64,000 nucleotides of DNA from Flaccisagitta enflata (lineage: Eukaryota > Chaetognatha > Sagittoidea > Aphragmophora). The stretch lies in contig OZ231127.1 in assembly GCA_965153355.1 (NCBI GenBank), positions 74,214,001-74,278,000 on the forward strand, given 5' to 3'. The notes beneath the pieces were generated by a model. It made no database searches. It saw only the letters and a list, made by a program, of their open reading frames with translations, and was not told where the DNA came from. Of this stretch, positions 33,386-43,876 are shown one piece after another (position 1 is the stretch's first letter; every line of letters begins with the position of its first letter). Position numbers and translations under genes: made by a program.

Positions 33386-33974
33386 GATGGGAGCAAAGAA
33401 GATCAAGACTGGAGGATAGATTTTAGGTACTTTGATTTCATTTGATTTATTAAAAAAATTGAAATATATACTAATTAAAGGTTGCTTTATTGCTTGAATA
33501 TGTTAGCTTTTCTCATTCTTGAACTTATGACTTGACCTTATCTGAACTTCATTTTTCAACGTTCTTACCTTGCCCATCAGATCGGGCTAAAAATATTATA
33601 CAACTTTGAAAAAAAAATCAGCTCAATCAGACTATTTTTACAGGTTTTACAGCTATTTTTTTATAAGAATAATTATGTAAATTAATATCTGGGCAAAGCT
33701 TAAAACAGGCATAAAACCTGTAAAAATGATCCGATGGAGCTGATTTTTTTTTCTAAATTATATAGAATTTTCTGCCCGATCTGATGAGCTAGGTTAAAAC
33801 ATTGAAAAATGAAGTTTTGATGAGGTCAAGTCACAAGTTGAAAAAAGAGAGAAGCCAATGTATTCAAGCAATAGAACTACCTTTAATTAGCATAGATCTG
33901 AATTTTTTTATACATCAAATGAAATAAAGATACTTAATTTCTATCCTCCAGTCTAGGTCGTCTTTGCTCCCATC
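33386..33974. repeat. 589-bp near-perfect palindrome
   Basis: GATGGGAGCAAAGAAGATCA, GACTGGAGGATAGA and TTTGATTTCATTTGATT on the left are matched in inverse order by AAATCAAATGAAATAAAG-like sequence, TCTATCCTCCAGTCTAGG and TCTTTGCTCCCATC on the right. The arms meet near 33680-33715. They also share ACTTGACCT and AGATCGGGC. Arms of about 290 bp could fold into a long hairpin. It has no coding potential. Confidence 0.85.
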
Positions 33975-34224
33975 ATACTGTAAGAATAAGCTTTGTCTGA
34001 TTCTTTTGATTATCTAATCATGATTCTTTCCCAATTTTTAAGATGATAGCCTTTATTCATTTGTTTGCCATTTCTGAATGATTTAAGCTACAGGGGCCAG
34101 ATTATACTCATTTTTGAGATTTTTTGAAGTTAACTGATTTGTTCGTTTTTTTTTTTTTTTTTTTTTTTTTTTTTGTCTTTTTTTAGTTTCTAGCTTTTGT
34201 TGAAGCTAAGATACACTTTCTAGG
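33975..34224. repeat. GCCATTTCTAAA-type dispersed motif and T-run
   Basis: TTTGCCATTTCTGAATGATT and AAGCTACAGGGGCC at 34064-34100 resemble 32190-32215, 11940-11975 and 52080-52115. A 24-base T-run lies at about 34149-34174. No gene is visible. Confidence 0.45.
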
Positions 34225-34650
34225 GCCAATGAGCTGTGGTTTCACACATATGGGAGATTTTCTCCATCTTCTTCTTCTTCTTCTCCATCCCCCACCCCCT
34301 CCGCTCCAATCCCAGCCTCGAAGCTCCAAATCTTGAGGCTCCAATCCAACCTTTGAGGTTCCAATTCCAGCCTTTAGGCTGCAACCCCAGCCACAAAGCT
34401 ACAATCCCAGCCTGAAGGCCCCAATCCTGGTCTCATGGCTCCAATATCAGCCTTGTGGCCAAGTCCCAGCATCATAACACAAACCCTAGCTTTTAGGCCT
34501 GAAGCCTAGCCTCAATGCTCAAATACTAGCCAAGCATAGGTCATCGGCTCCTTCGGGGCTACTGCCCCTCTCACTTCCACAGCTAGCATACACCTACTTA
34601 AGAGCTATAGGTACCGCTGACCATCTGACACTTTTGCGACTATTAGAAGG
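34225..34650 (-). mobile_element. M20-family element, minus orientation
   Basis: GGCCAATGAGCTGTGGTTTC and CACATATGGGAGATTTTCTCC give a decayed left repeat, then a CTT tract and CCCCACCCCCT. A poor 20-bp minisatellite (CAATCCCAGCCTCGAAGCTC) follows. The right end has AAGCATAGGTCATCGGCTCC, GGTACCGCTGACCATC and CACTTTTGCGACTATTA. Confidence 0.75.
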
Positions 34651-34671
34651 TGTCGATGAACTTATTTTCTA

Positions 34672-35160
34672 GATAGTAGATGGTCAGCAGTACTCGTTGC
34701 CCCTCGGTTAGTATAAATATGTGGAGATGAGGTGGTGAGAGGGCCAGAGGCTCCAAAGGATTTGATGACCTATGCTTAGGTACATGGGGAATCAAGAAGC
34801 ATATAATGGTCTTAGGAACCAGAGGACCACAAAGCTGAGATTTGGACCTTAAACGGGATTTGAACCCCGAGGCTGAAAATTGGACTTTGAAGCTGTGATT
34901 AAAGCCTCATGACTGGGACTTCGGCCTAGATGCTGGGATTTTGGCCTCAAGGCTTGGATTTGGGCCTCGGGGCTGGGAATTAGACATCGTGTCTGGAATT
35001 TGGGCCTTGAGGGTGGGATTTTAGTCTGGAGGGTGGGATTTGAGCCAGGATGGCAGGAGATGGGCCTTGAGGCTGGGATTTGGGTCTGGAGGCTGGAATT
35101 TTAGTCGGGAAGGGGGCGAAGAAGGAGAAGAAGGGGAAAATACCTCATAACTGAAAGCGA
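34672..35160 (+). mobile_element. M20-family element, diverged
   Basis: GATAGTAGATGGTCAGCAGT and CTCGTTGCCCC, then GCCAGAGGCTCCAAAGGATT, are decayed versions of the family start. The minisatellite (GGCTGGGATTTGGGCCT) spans 34830-35100. The GAAGAAGGAGAAGAAGG tract and a decayed inverted end follow. It is back to back with the reversed copy at 34225-34650. Confidence 0.65.
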
Positions 35161-35260
35161 ATGTTTTCAAAGGACATCATGATCAAAAACCTAACAAAAT
35201 TGCCAACGAGGGAAGCCCATCGGATTCTAACCACCATTTTTTTCTCCCCCTTCGAAAAAC

Positions 35261-35482
35261 AAGGCCGGATACACGGCTACCCCAGTCGCGTGCGGGTGGG
35301 CAGGGGCCATAATTGAGGTCACTTTATCATTTGGGCAGGAGCAGTGAGGCCAGAGATCGCAAAAACCCAAAAAAAGTAAAGTGTGACGGACCGACAGACG
35401 GACCGACGGACGGACTGACGGACTGACGGACTGACGGACCGACAAAGCGGGGTTTAGAGTCGCGTAGCACGCGACTAAAAAA
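35261..35482 (+). mobile_element. HT1 element, complete, tag AGTCGCGTGC
   Basis: The outer hairpin GGCCGGATACACGGCT is followed by the tag AGTCGCGTGCGGGTGGGCAG, a middle of about 110 bp, GTAAAGTGTGACGG, a (GACGGACC/GACT)n tract and the end AGTCGCGTAGCACGCGACT plus AAAAAA. The tag AGTCGCGTGC is the exact inverse of the end GCACGCGACT, unlike the AGTTGCGGAC/GTCCGCAACT pair of other copies. Confidence 0.85.
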
Positions 35483-35630
35483 GCCGACCGCGGATTCCAC
35501 ATGGTAATAAAGGAGAACACACAATGCACTGATTATTAAGAAATATGACATGTGAAACATGATAACAAGAAAGATGCATATACTAATTAGTGATTTTTTT
35601 TATCAATTAGGAAGCAATCATTTGCTCTTG

Positions 35631-36012
35631 ACTACTTTTGGTAAGCACTTTGTTTCGGGGGTTGATGAGAAACGAAAACGATGTTTTTTTAAGATTCTGT
35701 TATATGGAAAACTAGGAGTGGTGCGCGTATTAACTTGTCAGTGAGGGTTCACAAGGCCCTCTTCCATTAATTTCAGTTGTCCCAACTATCCTCTGAGGGT
35801 ATGGTCTCTTGACAATGTTACCCTTGGGTGATTTGTTGAATTTTGATAAAAAAAGTAACGATCATTGCCCTAACTACTTTTGGTAAGCAGTTTGTTTTCG
35901 GATTAGATTGAGAGGGAATGTTTTTCAGATTCTGTTTTATGGAAAACTAAGAGTGGTGCGCGTATTGAATAGTCAGTGAGGGTTCACAAGGCCCTCTTCC
36001 ATTTATTTCAGT
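35631..36012 (+). repeat. 242-bp tandem duplication
   Basis: ACTACTTTTGGTAAGCA, GAGTGGTGCGCGTATT and GTCAGTGAGGGTTCACAAGG with CCCTCTTCCATT occur in order at 35631-35778 and again at 35873-36012. The segments are about 85-90% alike by eye. No open frame is shared by both. Confidence 0.8.
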
Positions 36013-36330
36013 TAGGGTATAGTTAGGGATACTGTTCCACTTTTCATTGCATACAACTTGGCGCTCCGTGGGATTTTGCCCCAGGCATTAGATGAGGTCA
36101 AATTAGTTAACCGAATCCATGAGACATAAAACCGGGATTTATGAAGGCAGATTCTGATTTTCATGAGCATCCTTCTTCCAACGAAAAATATGGGGTGCCT
36201 CATGGAAAAATGATATCGCTCTAATTACAGTCAGTTGCCCGAAGGCATTTTAGAGTCACCCAACAACCAAAAAAACGACTTCATACCCTAACAGCCTCCT
36301 ACCCTGAAAAAAAAAAAGTTGCTGACCATG

Positions 36331-36336
<6 letters not shown>
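36013..36336. other. Unassigned sequence
   Basis: A minus-strand frame at 36012-36203 is open but lacks recognisable domains. An A-run lies at 36308-36317. Nothing else is supportable. Confidence 0.4.

Positions 36337-36423
<87 letters not shown>
36337..36423 (+). repeat. (CT)n microsatellite
   Basis: An uninterrupted CT run of about 87 bp. Confidence 0.97.
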
Positions 36424-36428
<5 letters not shown>

Positions 36429-36639
36429 CATCTTGGAAAGCTAGAAGAATCGCTATGACGGGACATTTTACAACAGTGAAGCATTGTCAAGACAATTGGT
36501 GACGCAGTAAAGAGAAAGCAAGCGTGAGTAAGACACAGTTAGAAGTAAAGAGAGGTCAAGATGAACATGACGTTAAATATTAGAAGATCGAATTATTGAT
36601 TTTTTTTCTCTCTGAAAAGAGGAGGAGACTTAAAGGAGG

Positions 36640-36755
36640 AGCTTAAATGTGCCACTTACCGAGGAAAGAAAAGAAGGAAGAAGACAGACAGATGAGCAAA
36701 CGTACGGACAGACGGACAAAGCCTCTTTTAGATCCCCGAGTCTGCTACTAAAAAG
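36640..36755 (+). mobile_element. HT1 remnant
   Basis: ACGGACAGACGGACAAAGCC and TCTTTTAGA are followed by GAGTCTGCTACTAAAAA. The phrase order matches HT1 3' ends, but the hairpin has decayed. Confidence 0.45.
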
Positions 36756-37052
36756 ACAGAGGGAGACAGAGAGTGTCGTTCGGGTGCGACCCTCTTTCAT
36801 TTTTCAGCCGCAAAAAAAAAAAAAAGAAAAAAAAAAGATCTCCTCACTAATCAAAAGATTTGACGGGGGTGAAAGGAGGAAGAGGAGGAAGAGGAGGAAA
36901 TGGAGGAGGAAGCAGCAAGTCCTAAGCCTCTGACCGCCACTCAATTATGCAGCTAAATATCTCCTTTTTTTCAACGGAAGAAAGACATGATGGAGTGGAT
37001 GGCTAAGAGAACCGAAAGCGTTTTCAAGTCTCTGTTTAAGGGCCTTAACTAA

Positions 37053-37337
37053 CTACAGTACGTTTAGTTCAAAGACGGCTTTTTTGGAGGCTCCCCTCAC
37101 AGTCACATCCTTGCACAAACTGTCATAATCTATACATTTTCTTAAAGCCCATGCTTGACTTTGTTGCCTGAAAAAATTTCAGCTCAATCGGAGCACGTTA
37201 ACCTTGAGAAAAAGAAATTCAATATTTTCCCCCAGATTCGAACTCGCAGCTCAACAAAGAAATGTCACCATTAATAAAGAAACATTTCCAGCTGAAGTCT
37301 AGCATGCTAACCACTAGACCAAACTGCGGGCCGTGAT
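37053..37337 (-). mobile_element. tRNA-derived SINE, copy 1
   Basis: On the minus strand an RNA polymerase III A box (TGGTCTAGTGGTTA, plus 37308-37321) is followed about 60 bp later by a B box (GTTCGAATC, within 37235-37245). The gap is roughly twice that of a tRNA gene. The tRNA-like head continues into a body of about 180 bp (TCTCAAGGTTAACGTGCTCC, CAGGCAACAAAGTCAAGCAT, GTGACTGTGAGGGGAGCCTC) shared with copy 2. Two copies with the same non-tRNA tail mean a SINE, not a tRNA gene. Confidence 0.8.
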
Positions 37338-37663
37338 AATGAGGTATTTGTCTCTGATAAAATTCCTTTTTGGTTGTTTCGCAGCCGAAGCTTCGAAACG
37401 AAGACAACGGAACATTGCGAAATTGTAGATTGGTAACGAACACCTTTTATCTTTGACAGGCTGCCAAACGTGGACAAAGGAGGATAGAGACATGCGGATT
37501 TCACCACAAGATAGATCGTGAGACGGTCTTTAAAGTTATATTATTCATGACCTAATTGAAGCAGAAATGAATCACAAATCATAAATGCATTCCGAAGCTA
37601 AGTATATCAAAATAGAAGTTTGTTGAAATATTTGGCTCTTGCGGATATGGAAAGGTGGGAATA

Positions 37664-37700
37664 TGTGTGTGTGTGTCAGTATATGTGTCAGTGTGTGTGT

Positions 37701-37788
<88 letters not shown>
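37664..37788 (+). repeat. (GT)n microsatellite
   Basis: A GT run with CAGT interruptions at its start, perfect from about 37705 to 37787. It lies between the two inverted SINE copies. Confidence 0.97.
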
Positions 37789-37790
<2 letters not shown>

Positions 37791-37954
37791 CAAGTAGGAA
37801 GGTAGGTAAAAAAAAGGATAGAGGTTTCATCGCCGCTCTGTCACGAATCGTCGACTTCCGTTTCGTAATTTTCGTTTCGCGAATCACAGCTGCGCTCGCG
37901 CTCATACGATTAAGTCTGTTTGAGTATAAATTGAAGAAAATCTTCGTAACGAGT

Positions 37955-38227
37955 CAGCTCGTGATTTGGTCTAGTGGTTAACGCACTTGACTTCAACTTT
38001 TCAAGCTGGCAATGTTTCTCTTTGTCAGATCGCGAGTTCAAACCCGGGGGAAACTATCGAATTTCCTTTTCTCAAGGTTAACATGCTCCAATTGAGCTAA
38101 AATTTTTTCAGGCAACAAAGTCAAGCATGGGCTCTAAGAAAATGTATAGATTATGACAGTTAGTGCAAAGATGTGACTGTGAGGGGAGCCTCCAAAAAAG
38201 CTGTCATTGAACTAAACGTACTGTAGC
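37955..38227 (+). mobile_element. tRNA-derived SINE, copy 2
   Basis: The A box TGGTCTAGTGG is at 37967-37977 and the B box GTTCAAACC at 38036-38044, with a 58-bp gap. The tail carries TCTCAAGGTTAACATGCTCC, CAGGCAACAAAGTCAAGCAT, GTGACTGTGAGGGGAGCCTC and GAACTAAACGTACTGTAG. It is highly similar to copy 1 along the whole length. The heads face each other across about 620 bp. Confidence 0.8.
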
Positions 38228-38639
38228 TATGGTGATATACCATTGGTGACATTTTCAGGTTTTTTGAAGGAACAATTTCAAAGCTGAGCATTTCATTACT
38301 TTTTATTTTATGGCCATTAGAAAATGACAGGGTGATCGGGAAAAAAGTCGAAGTCAGTCTTCGACTTTTTGACATATTCGAGAGAAACAGGGTTTTCATT
38401 TTCTTATGCGAAAGTTGGGGCTCTCCACCGACCGATTGGGGCCTCCAATGAAATTAATAGGGTAAGTAAATTTGATAATTCTCTTTCATTTGGCGCCAAG
38501 CAGAATGCTCTACAACAAATATTTTTTGCGCTAGGATTTTTTAAAGATTTATTTATGAAAAATTCGAATGAAATTTTTTTTGATTTTTTACGATTTTGTG
38601 TAGGATCAATAAAAGAGTGTATTTATGTTTGTTTGAGCA

Positions 38640-39020
38640 TGCAACTACAAGAAAACAAGTTTATGAGCACAGCTGCTCATCTGTGAGGGCGTTTTTGAGC
38701 ATTTTAGCTCATTTAGCTCATTTAGCTCAGTCTGTTTTTCTGATTTAAAATGCGATAAATGAATAAATGTTTTGATACATGTTTGAGCTTGCAAATACAA
38801 GAAAGCATGTCAGTGAGCAGAGTTGCTCATCTGGGAGAGTGTTTTTGAGTATTCTAGCTCATTTTGCTCATTTAGCTCATTTTTTACTGATTTTTTATTG
38901 GATAAATGAATATTTTGATGGGAGCATATAAATACAAGAAAGCATGTCAGTGAGCATAGCTGATTATCTGGTTGAGTGATTTTGAGCATTTTAGCTCATC
39001 TAGCTCATTTGGTTCAGTCC
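38640..39020 (+). repeat. ~140-150-bp tandem repeat rich in AGCTCATTT
   Basis: TACAAGAAA[AG]CA[AT]G landmarks lie at about 38645, 38796 and 38933. Each is followed by GTGAGCA..GCTGCTCATCTG-like sequence and runs of TTAGCTCAT. Units are 151 and 137 bp. Confidence 0.75.
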
Positions 39021-39708
39021 TATTTTTCTCTGATATTCAGTGCAATCAATACATACAATTGCTCTTGATTTGATCTAATAGAAAAAAAGATTTGCAATGA
39101 CTAAAGACAAAAGCTTGGTGAAAAGTGACCAATGCTTACGACTTTTTTCCTCACGGCGACAGCCACCATTACTGGTAAAAAAAAAGGTACATCAACAAGT
39201 ACAAGGTCTATTGCAAAGAAAAAAAAGAAGAACACAACAGGACGTTTCCCAAACAAAATGGTGAAATTTTTCCAAAAAAAGTCATTCACAAAAAGTAATC
39301 CAACCAAACAAAATTCAGTAAATGCTTAATTTAGATGAAATACGTATTTGGTTAATGACAAAGTGATACTTTTTTTTTCAAAAGCAACTGCTTTTGACAT
39401 ATCTAGACTATAAGACAGAAGTAACAACCGATAATATGAATAATAGAAACATAAGTAAATGCAAATGGACTTATGCTCCATAGAATGCTGATTCTTTACC
39501 GTCGCGATATGCATGTTTTTGAGTGGTGGCGAAAGTTGTCGGGAAAGGCACTGATTTCAAATGGTGCTAGAAGAGGATTCTTACTTGAAACTCCAGCAAC
39601 AATAGAAACCAGTGACTAATCACCTGACGAAAAATTGCGCAACAAATTCCTCCTCGTGGTGCTTTCTTTTTTACTTCGTTGAATGATTCAGCGCAGTTTC
39701 TCTTTCGG
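39021..39708. other. Unassigned sequence
   Basis: Short frames exist on both strands, none with a domain or splice signals. I see no repeat structure. Confidence 0.45.
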
Positions 39709-39758
39709 TCGTTGTTGCTGGTTTTTGTTGTTGTAAATGTGGTTGTTGTTATCGTTAA

Positions 39759-39820
<62 letters not shown>

Positions 39821-39826
39821 TTGTTT

Positions 39827-39901
<75 letters not shown>
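39709..39901 (+). repeat. (GTT)n microsatellite
   Basis: GTT triplets with few interruptions over about 190 bp. Frames reading poly-Val or poly-Leu through it are artefacts. Confidence 0.97.
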
Positions 39902-40640
39902 TATTTTGGTTGGTTAAATTGTTAGGTTTTGAAGGTCAGCGCCCACTGCCCACCTGGTCGTTGCTGTCCAGTGCCCACTGTCCAGTGCACATCTACAATC
40001 TTTTTTGTCTCGAAGCCCGAGGGTCGAACTAATCTTGCCCATTTTCCGTCACTTTGATCGTAATTCTAAGTCATTAAGAGCTGCCAAGTCATTAAGAGTA
40101 TGTCTTAGTCATTAAGAGTTGCTCGAATTATGAGACCTAGCGATTGTACTCAATCCTATACTGATAAAAAGCCACACAAGCGGCATTTGCTGAGCGGTTC
40201 CCGATGCCTATTTGTTCTTTAAGGTCAAGGTTACATTGAGTTATTTAGGATAAAGGGGGAGTGACATAGGAAGGGTCGATTACCTATTATTGCACACAGG
40301 GTCGTTTGCTTTGTGATGTGGGGGAATTATGGTTCATGGATCTAGTTTTGGTCTTCGAAGGTGTAACAACGACCTTTGAAGTCAAACGACCTTTGGGGCA
40401 TGGATGCCTGGAGCCCCGGAGACCTTAGAGGCCTGGGGGCCCTGAAAGTTTGGGGTTCTAAATAGTCTAGGAGGCTTGGCATGGAAAATCTGGGTGCCCA
40501 GAGGTATAGGAGGCTTCCACAGCCCAGATGATGGCCTTGGGGGACAAATTAGGTCCTTGGAGGCTTGTTATAATGTCCTAATTCCATGAGAAAACATGCA
40601 GGGCAAGATTTCAATAAAAGCAGCGTTTTATTGTAACTGC
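39902..40640. other. Unassigned sequence with short AAGTCATTAAGAG repeats
   Basis: GTCATTAAGAG occurs three times at 40068-40120. A G-rich AGGCCTGGGGGCC-like decayed minisatellite spans about 40390-40570. No gene is seen. Confidence 0.45.
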
Positions 40641-40650
40641 AGGATAGTTT

Positions 40651-40854
40651 TTGCATGCACCCTTCCATGGAGGTCTGTGCTGTGTTTTTTATCTCGTGTG
40701 GAGTCTCTATGAAGGAGATTTCGATAAACCTTTCTTCCCTAGTAATTCTCCGGCATCTGGAAGTGCCACTTTAGCCAAATTTGTCAGACATCCTCCCATG
40801 TGGAAAGATTACAGGGATGAAGTTTGCGTCATAGATGTTGATGAATGTCAGGTT
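40651..40854 (+). other. Possible exon fragment ending DVDECQ
   Basis: One frame is open and has non-repetitive composition: FDKPFFPSNSPASGSATLAK, FVRHPPMWKDYRDE, then VCVIDVDECQ directly before GTTTTTTTT. DVDEC is the typical opening of a calcium-binding EGF-like domain, which would be completed by a following exon, but no such exon is recognisable here. A TAG lies in the same frame just upstream and I could not place an acceptor that avoids it. I regard this as weak. Confidence 0.2.
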
Positions 40855-41149
40855 TTTTTTCATGCGAGGCTTTGCCCGTCCGTCCGTCAGTTATTGGGCT
40901 CACGTAGTAGTGTTGCCTTGTTTTAGACGGTGTCAATTGACTATAGTACGCCTACGAGTCCCGCATCTTCCCTCCTTGATAGCTATACCGAGGCATGTCT
41001 TGTTTATCCGTCCGCTCGTCAACCATTCCCGCTATTGTGTTACTTTGTCCTTCGAGTGGGAACGCGACGTCTAGTTGAAGTCAAATGCTTTCAGTATGAC
41101 CTAAAGTCAAATGCTTTCAGTCTGACCCGAATATTCTTTCCGTCGATTT

Positions 41150-41538
41150 TTTTTAGTCGCGTGCACGCGACTCTACACCCCGCTTTGTCCGTCCGTCGGT
41201 CCGTCGGTCGCGACTCTACACCCCGCTTTGTCGGTCCGTCGGTCCGTCGGTCCGTCACACTTTACTTTTTTTGTAATATAACGTCAACTCTTAGGTAATT
41301 TTAGGTCTTTTTTAGTCATTAACAGTTATTCTAAGTCATTTTGAGTCATTCTAAGTCATTTTAAGTTATTCCGAGTCATTTTAAGTTATTTTAGGTCATT
41401 TTTGGTCATTAGGTTTTTTAGTCATTTTAAGTCCTTTTTGGACATTTCAAGTCATTTTAAGTCATTCTAAGTCATTCTAAGTCATTCTAAATCATTTTTA
41501 CCCTGTAAATCTCGCACGCGACTTATAGGTGTTGGCCT
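41150..41538 (-). mobile_element. HT1-type element with GTCATT minisatellite, copy A
   Basis: The perfect palindrome AGTCGCGTGCACGCGACT is followed by CTACACCCCGCTTTGTCCG, with that phrase duplicated internally, and CGGT tetramers. A degenerate ~10-bp AGTCATTTTA array fills 41300-41500. The far end is CTCGCACGCGACTTATAGG and TGTTGGCCT. Both ends carry the AGTCGCGTGC tag in inverse orientation. Confidence 0.8.
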
Positions 41539-41606
41539 TGATTCTCCTCCTCCTCTTCCTCCTCCTTTTTCATCATTGAAATTTACACAATTTCCTCTTC
41601 CTCTTC

Positions 41607-41965
41607 CTTTTTAGTCACGTGCACGCAACTCCACACCCCGCTTTGTCCGTCCGTCGATCCATCACACTTTACTTTTTTTGTAATATAATGTCAACTCTTA
41701 GGTTATTTTAGGTCTTTTTTAGTCATTAACAGTTATTCCAAGTCGTTTTGAGTCATTCTAAGTCATTTTAAGTTATTCCGAGTCATTTTAAGTTATTTTA
41801 GGTCATTTTTGGTCATTTGGTTTTTTAGTCGTTTTAAGTCCTTTTTGGACATTTTAAGTCATTTTAAGTCATACTAAGTCGTACTAAGTCGTTCTAAGTC
41901 ATTCTAAGTCATTCTAAGTCATTTTTACCCTGTAAATCTCGCACGCGACTTATAGGTGTTGGCCT
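41607..41965 (-). mobile_element. HT1-type element with GTCATT minisatellite, copy B
   Basis: The same order as copy A: AGTCACGTGCACGCAACT, CCACACCCCGCTTTGTCC, CTTTACTTTTTTTGTAATAT, the AGTCATTTTA array, then CTCGCACGCGACTTATAGG and TGTTGGCC. The two copies are direct neighbours, separated by about 70 bp containing TCCTCTTCC repeats. Confidence 0.8.
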
Positions 41966-42114
41966 AGTTAGCGTCGATGTCGTTTTTTGTTTTTTTTTTT
42001 ATCATAACGAATACATTCCAATTACATATCTCGCAATTGCATATCTCTCTTTTTATCATTTTGTTTCTCCATATCATCATTTCATTTTTTCGTCACTCGA
42101 AGTGGGAGGTAAAA

Positions 42115-43035
42115 TACATAGACAGAAACTTCGGTTAAAGCTTGGGCTGAAAAAGAGACAGAGAATTGCGGTCAATGCTTTGGCGGAAATAGAAACAGAG
42201 ACAGAGAATGGCGGCAAACACTTGGGCTGAAATAGAGATAGAAAATTGGTTGGGCTGAAAGAGAGACAGAGAGACAGAGAATTGCGGACAACGCTTGGGC
42301 TAAAATAGAGACAGAGAGACAGAGAATTGCGGCCAACGCTTGGGCTGAAATAGAGATAGCAAAATTGGTTGGGCTGAAATAGAAACAGAGACAGAGAATT
42401 GCGGACAACGCTTGGACTGAAATAGAGACAGAGACAGAGACAGAAAATTGCGGCCAACACAGAGATAGAAAATTGGTTGGGCTGAAATAGAAACAGAGAC
42501 AGAGAATTGCGGCCAACGCTTGGGCTGAAAAAGAGACAGAGACAGAGACGGAGAATTGCGGCCAACACTTGGGCTGAAAAAGAGATAGAAAATTGGTTGG
42601 GCTGAAATATAGAGACAGAGAGACAGAGAATTGCGGACAATGCTTGGGCTGAAATAGAGATAGAAAATTGGTTAGGCTGAAATAGACACGGAGACAGAGA
42701 CAGAGAATAGCGGCCAACACTTGGGCTGAAAAAGAGATAGAAAATTGGTTGGGCTGAAATAGAGACAGAGAGACAGAGAATTGCGGACACCGCTTGGGCT
42801 GAAATAGAGATAGAAAATTGGTTGGGCTGAAATAGAGACAGAAAGACAGAGAATTGCAGCCAACGCTTGGGCTGAAATAGAGACAGAGACAGAGACAGAG
42901 ACAGAGAATTGCGGCCAACGCTTGGGCTGAAATAGAGATAGTAAATTTGTTGGGCTGAAATAGAGACAGAGAGACAGAGAATTGCGGCCAACACTTGGGC
43001 TCCAACAAAGACAGAGACAAAGAATTGCGGCCAAA
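42115..43035 (-). repeat. Complex minisatellite, ~90-125-bp units
   Basis: GAATTGCGGCCAACGCTTGG, GCTGAAATAGAGA, AAAATTGGTTGGGCTG and GACAGAGAGACAGA alternate for about 900 bp. Two minus-strand frames stay open for 305 and 302 codons and a third for 120. Several frames being open at once shows that the repeat merely lacks stops. Translations (FSVSLSLFQPNQFS and similar) resemble no known protein. Confidence 0.9.
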
Positions 43036-43360
43036 TCTAAGGCAGAAAAAAAGGACAGAGGCAGCTAGGGACTGTGACAAAGAATTCAGGACAACAATGA
43101 GGCAAAACTAAATATAAAGACAGACAGAGATTCTGGGTCAGCGTAGAAAAAAAAGAACTTGATTTAGGCGGATACAGCGACAAAGTATTTGCCGCAAACG
43201 CTAAAACAGAAAGAGAGAAGGAGACAGATGATTTGGGCCAACGCCTTTCTTGCTCGACCACCAGCGTAAAAAACGGAACAATCTGTGGTAGAAGAGAGAC
43301 AAGACAATTCCATTGGCTTTATAGCGAAGCGGATCAAAATCGACACTGGAGGAAAGCGAG
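43036..43360. other. Decayed flank of the minisatellite
   Basis: GACAAAGAATT..GGACAA, AAACTAAATATAAAGACAGA and GACAAAGTATTTGCCGC suggest remnants of the unit above to about 43230. The rest is unassigned. Confidence 0.4.
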
Positions 43361-43480
43361 GAGGAAGACGAGGAGGAAGAAGAGGAGGAAGAGGAGAAGA
43401 GGAAGAAGGTGGGGGAGGAAAAGAAGGAAGAGAAGGAGGAAACGGAGGAAACTAGTGGAGAAAGACGAAATTGAATGGGC

Positions 43481-43536
<56 letters not shown>

Positions 43537-43606
43537 AGAGGAAAGAAAGAAACAAAAAAGTAACAAGCAAACAAAAAAGAAAAAGAAAGAAAGAAAGAAA
43601 GGAAGT

Positions 43607-43642
<36 letters not shown>

Positions 43643-43643
43643 G

Positions 43644-43682
<39 letters not shown>

Positions 43683-43683
43683 G

Positions 43684-43714
<31 letters not shown>

Positions 43715-43718
43715 AACT

Positions 43719-43762
<44 letters not shown>

Positions 43763-43770
43763 AAAAGAAA
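43361..43770 (+). repeat. GAGGAA / (GA)n / (GAAA)n purine tract
   Basis: GAGGAAGA repeats (43361-43460), (GA)n (43484-43531) and (GAAA)n (about 43575-43765). The plus strand is almost purely purine for 400 bp. Long Lys/Arg/Glu or Ser/Phe/Leu frames are artefacts. Confidence 0.95.
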
Positions 43771-43876
43771 GCGCTTCTGTTGAGGACAACGCGGTGAAAA
43801 AAGGACGGGATGAGTGACGGGAACCAAAAAGAAGAAAAAGAAAAAGAAGAAAAAGAAAATGAAGAAGAGAAAAAAC

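Noticed and set aside
37955-38060. A genuine tRNA gene
   Set aside because: A and B boxes are present, but their spacing is about twice normal, no standard anticodon arm folds, and a second copy shares a 180-bp non-tRNA tail. It is a SINE.
38369-38686. 105-residue plus-strand frame
   Set aside because: It spans unrelated sequence and runs into the AGCTCATTT tandem repeat, with no recognisable motif.
42077-43080. Leu/Ser-rich 300-residue minus-strand proteins
   Set aside because: Three frames are open at once through a minisatellite, so the openness is a property of the repeat.
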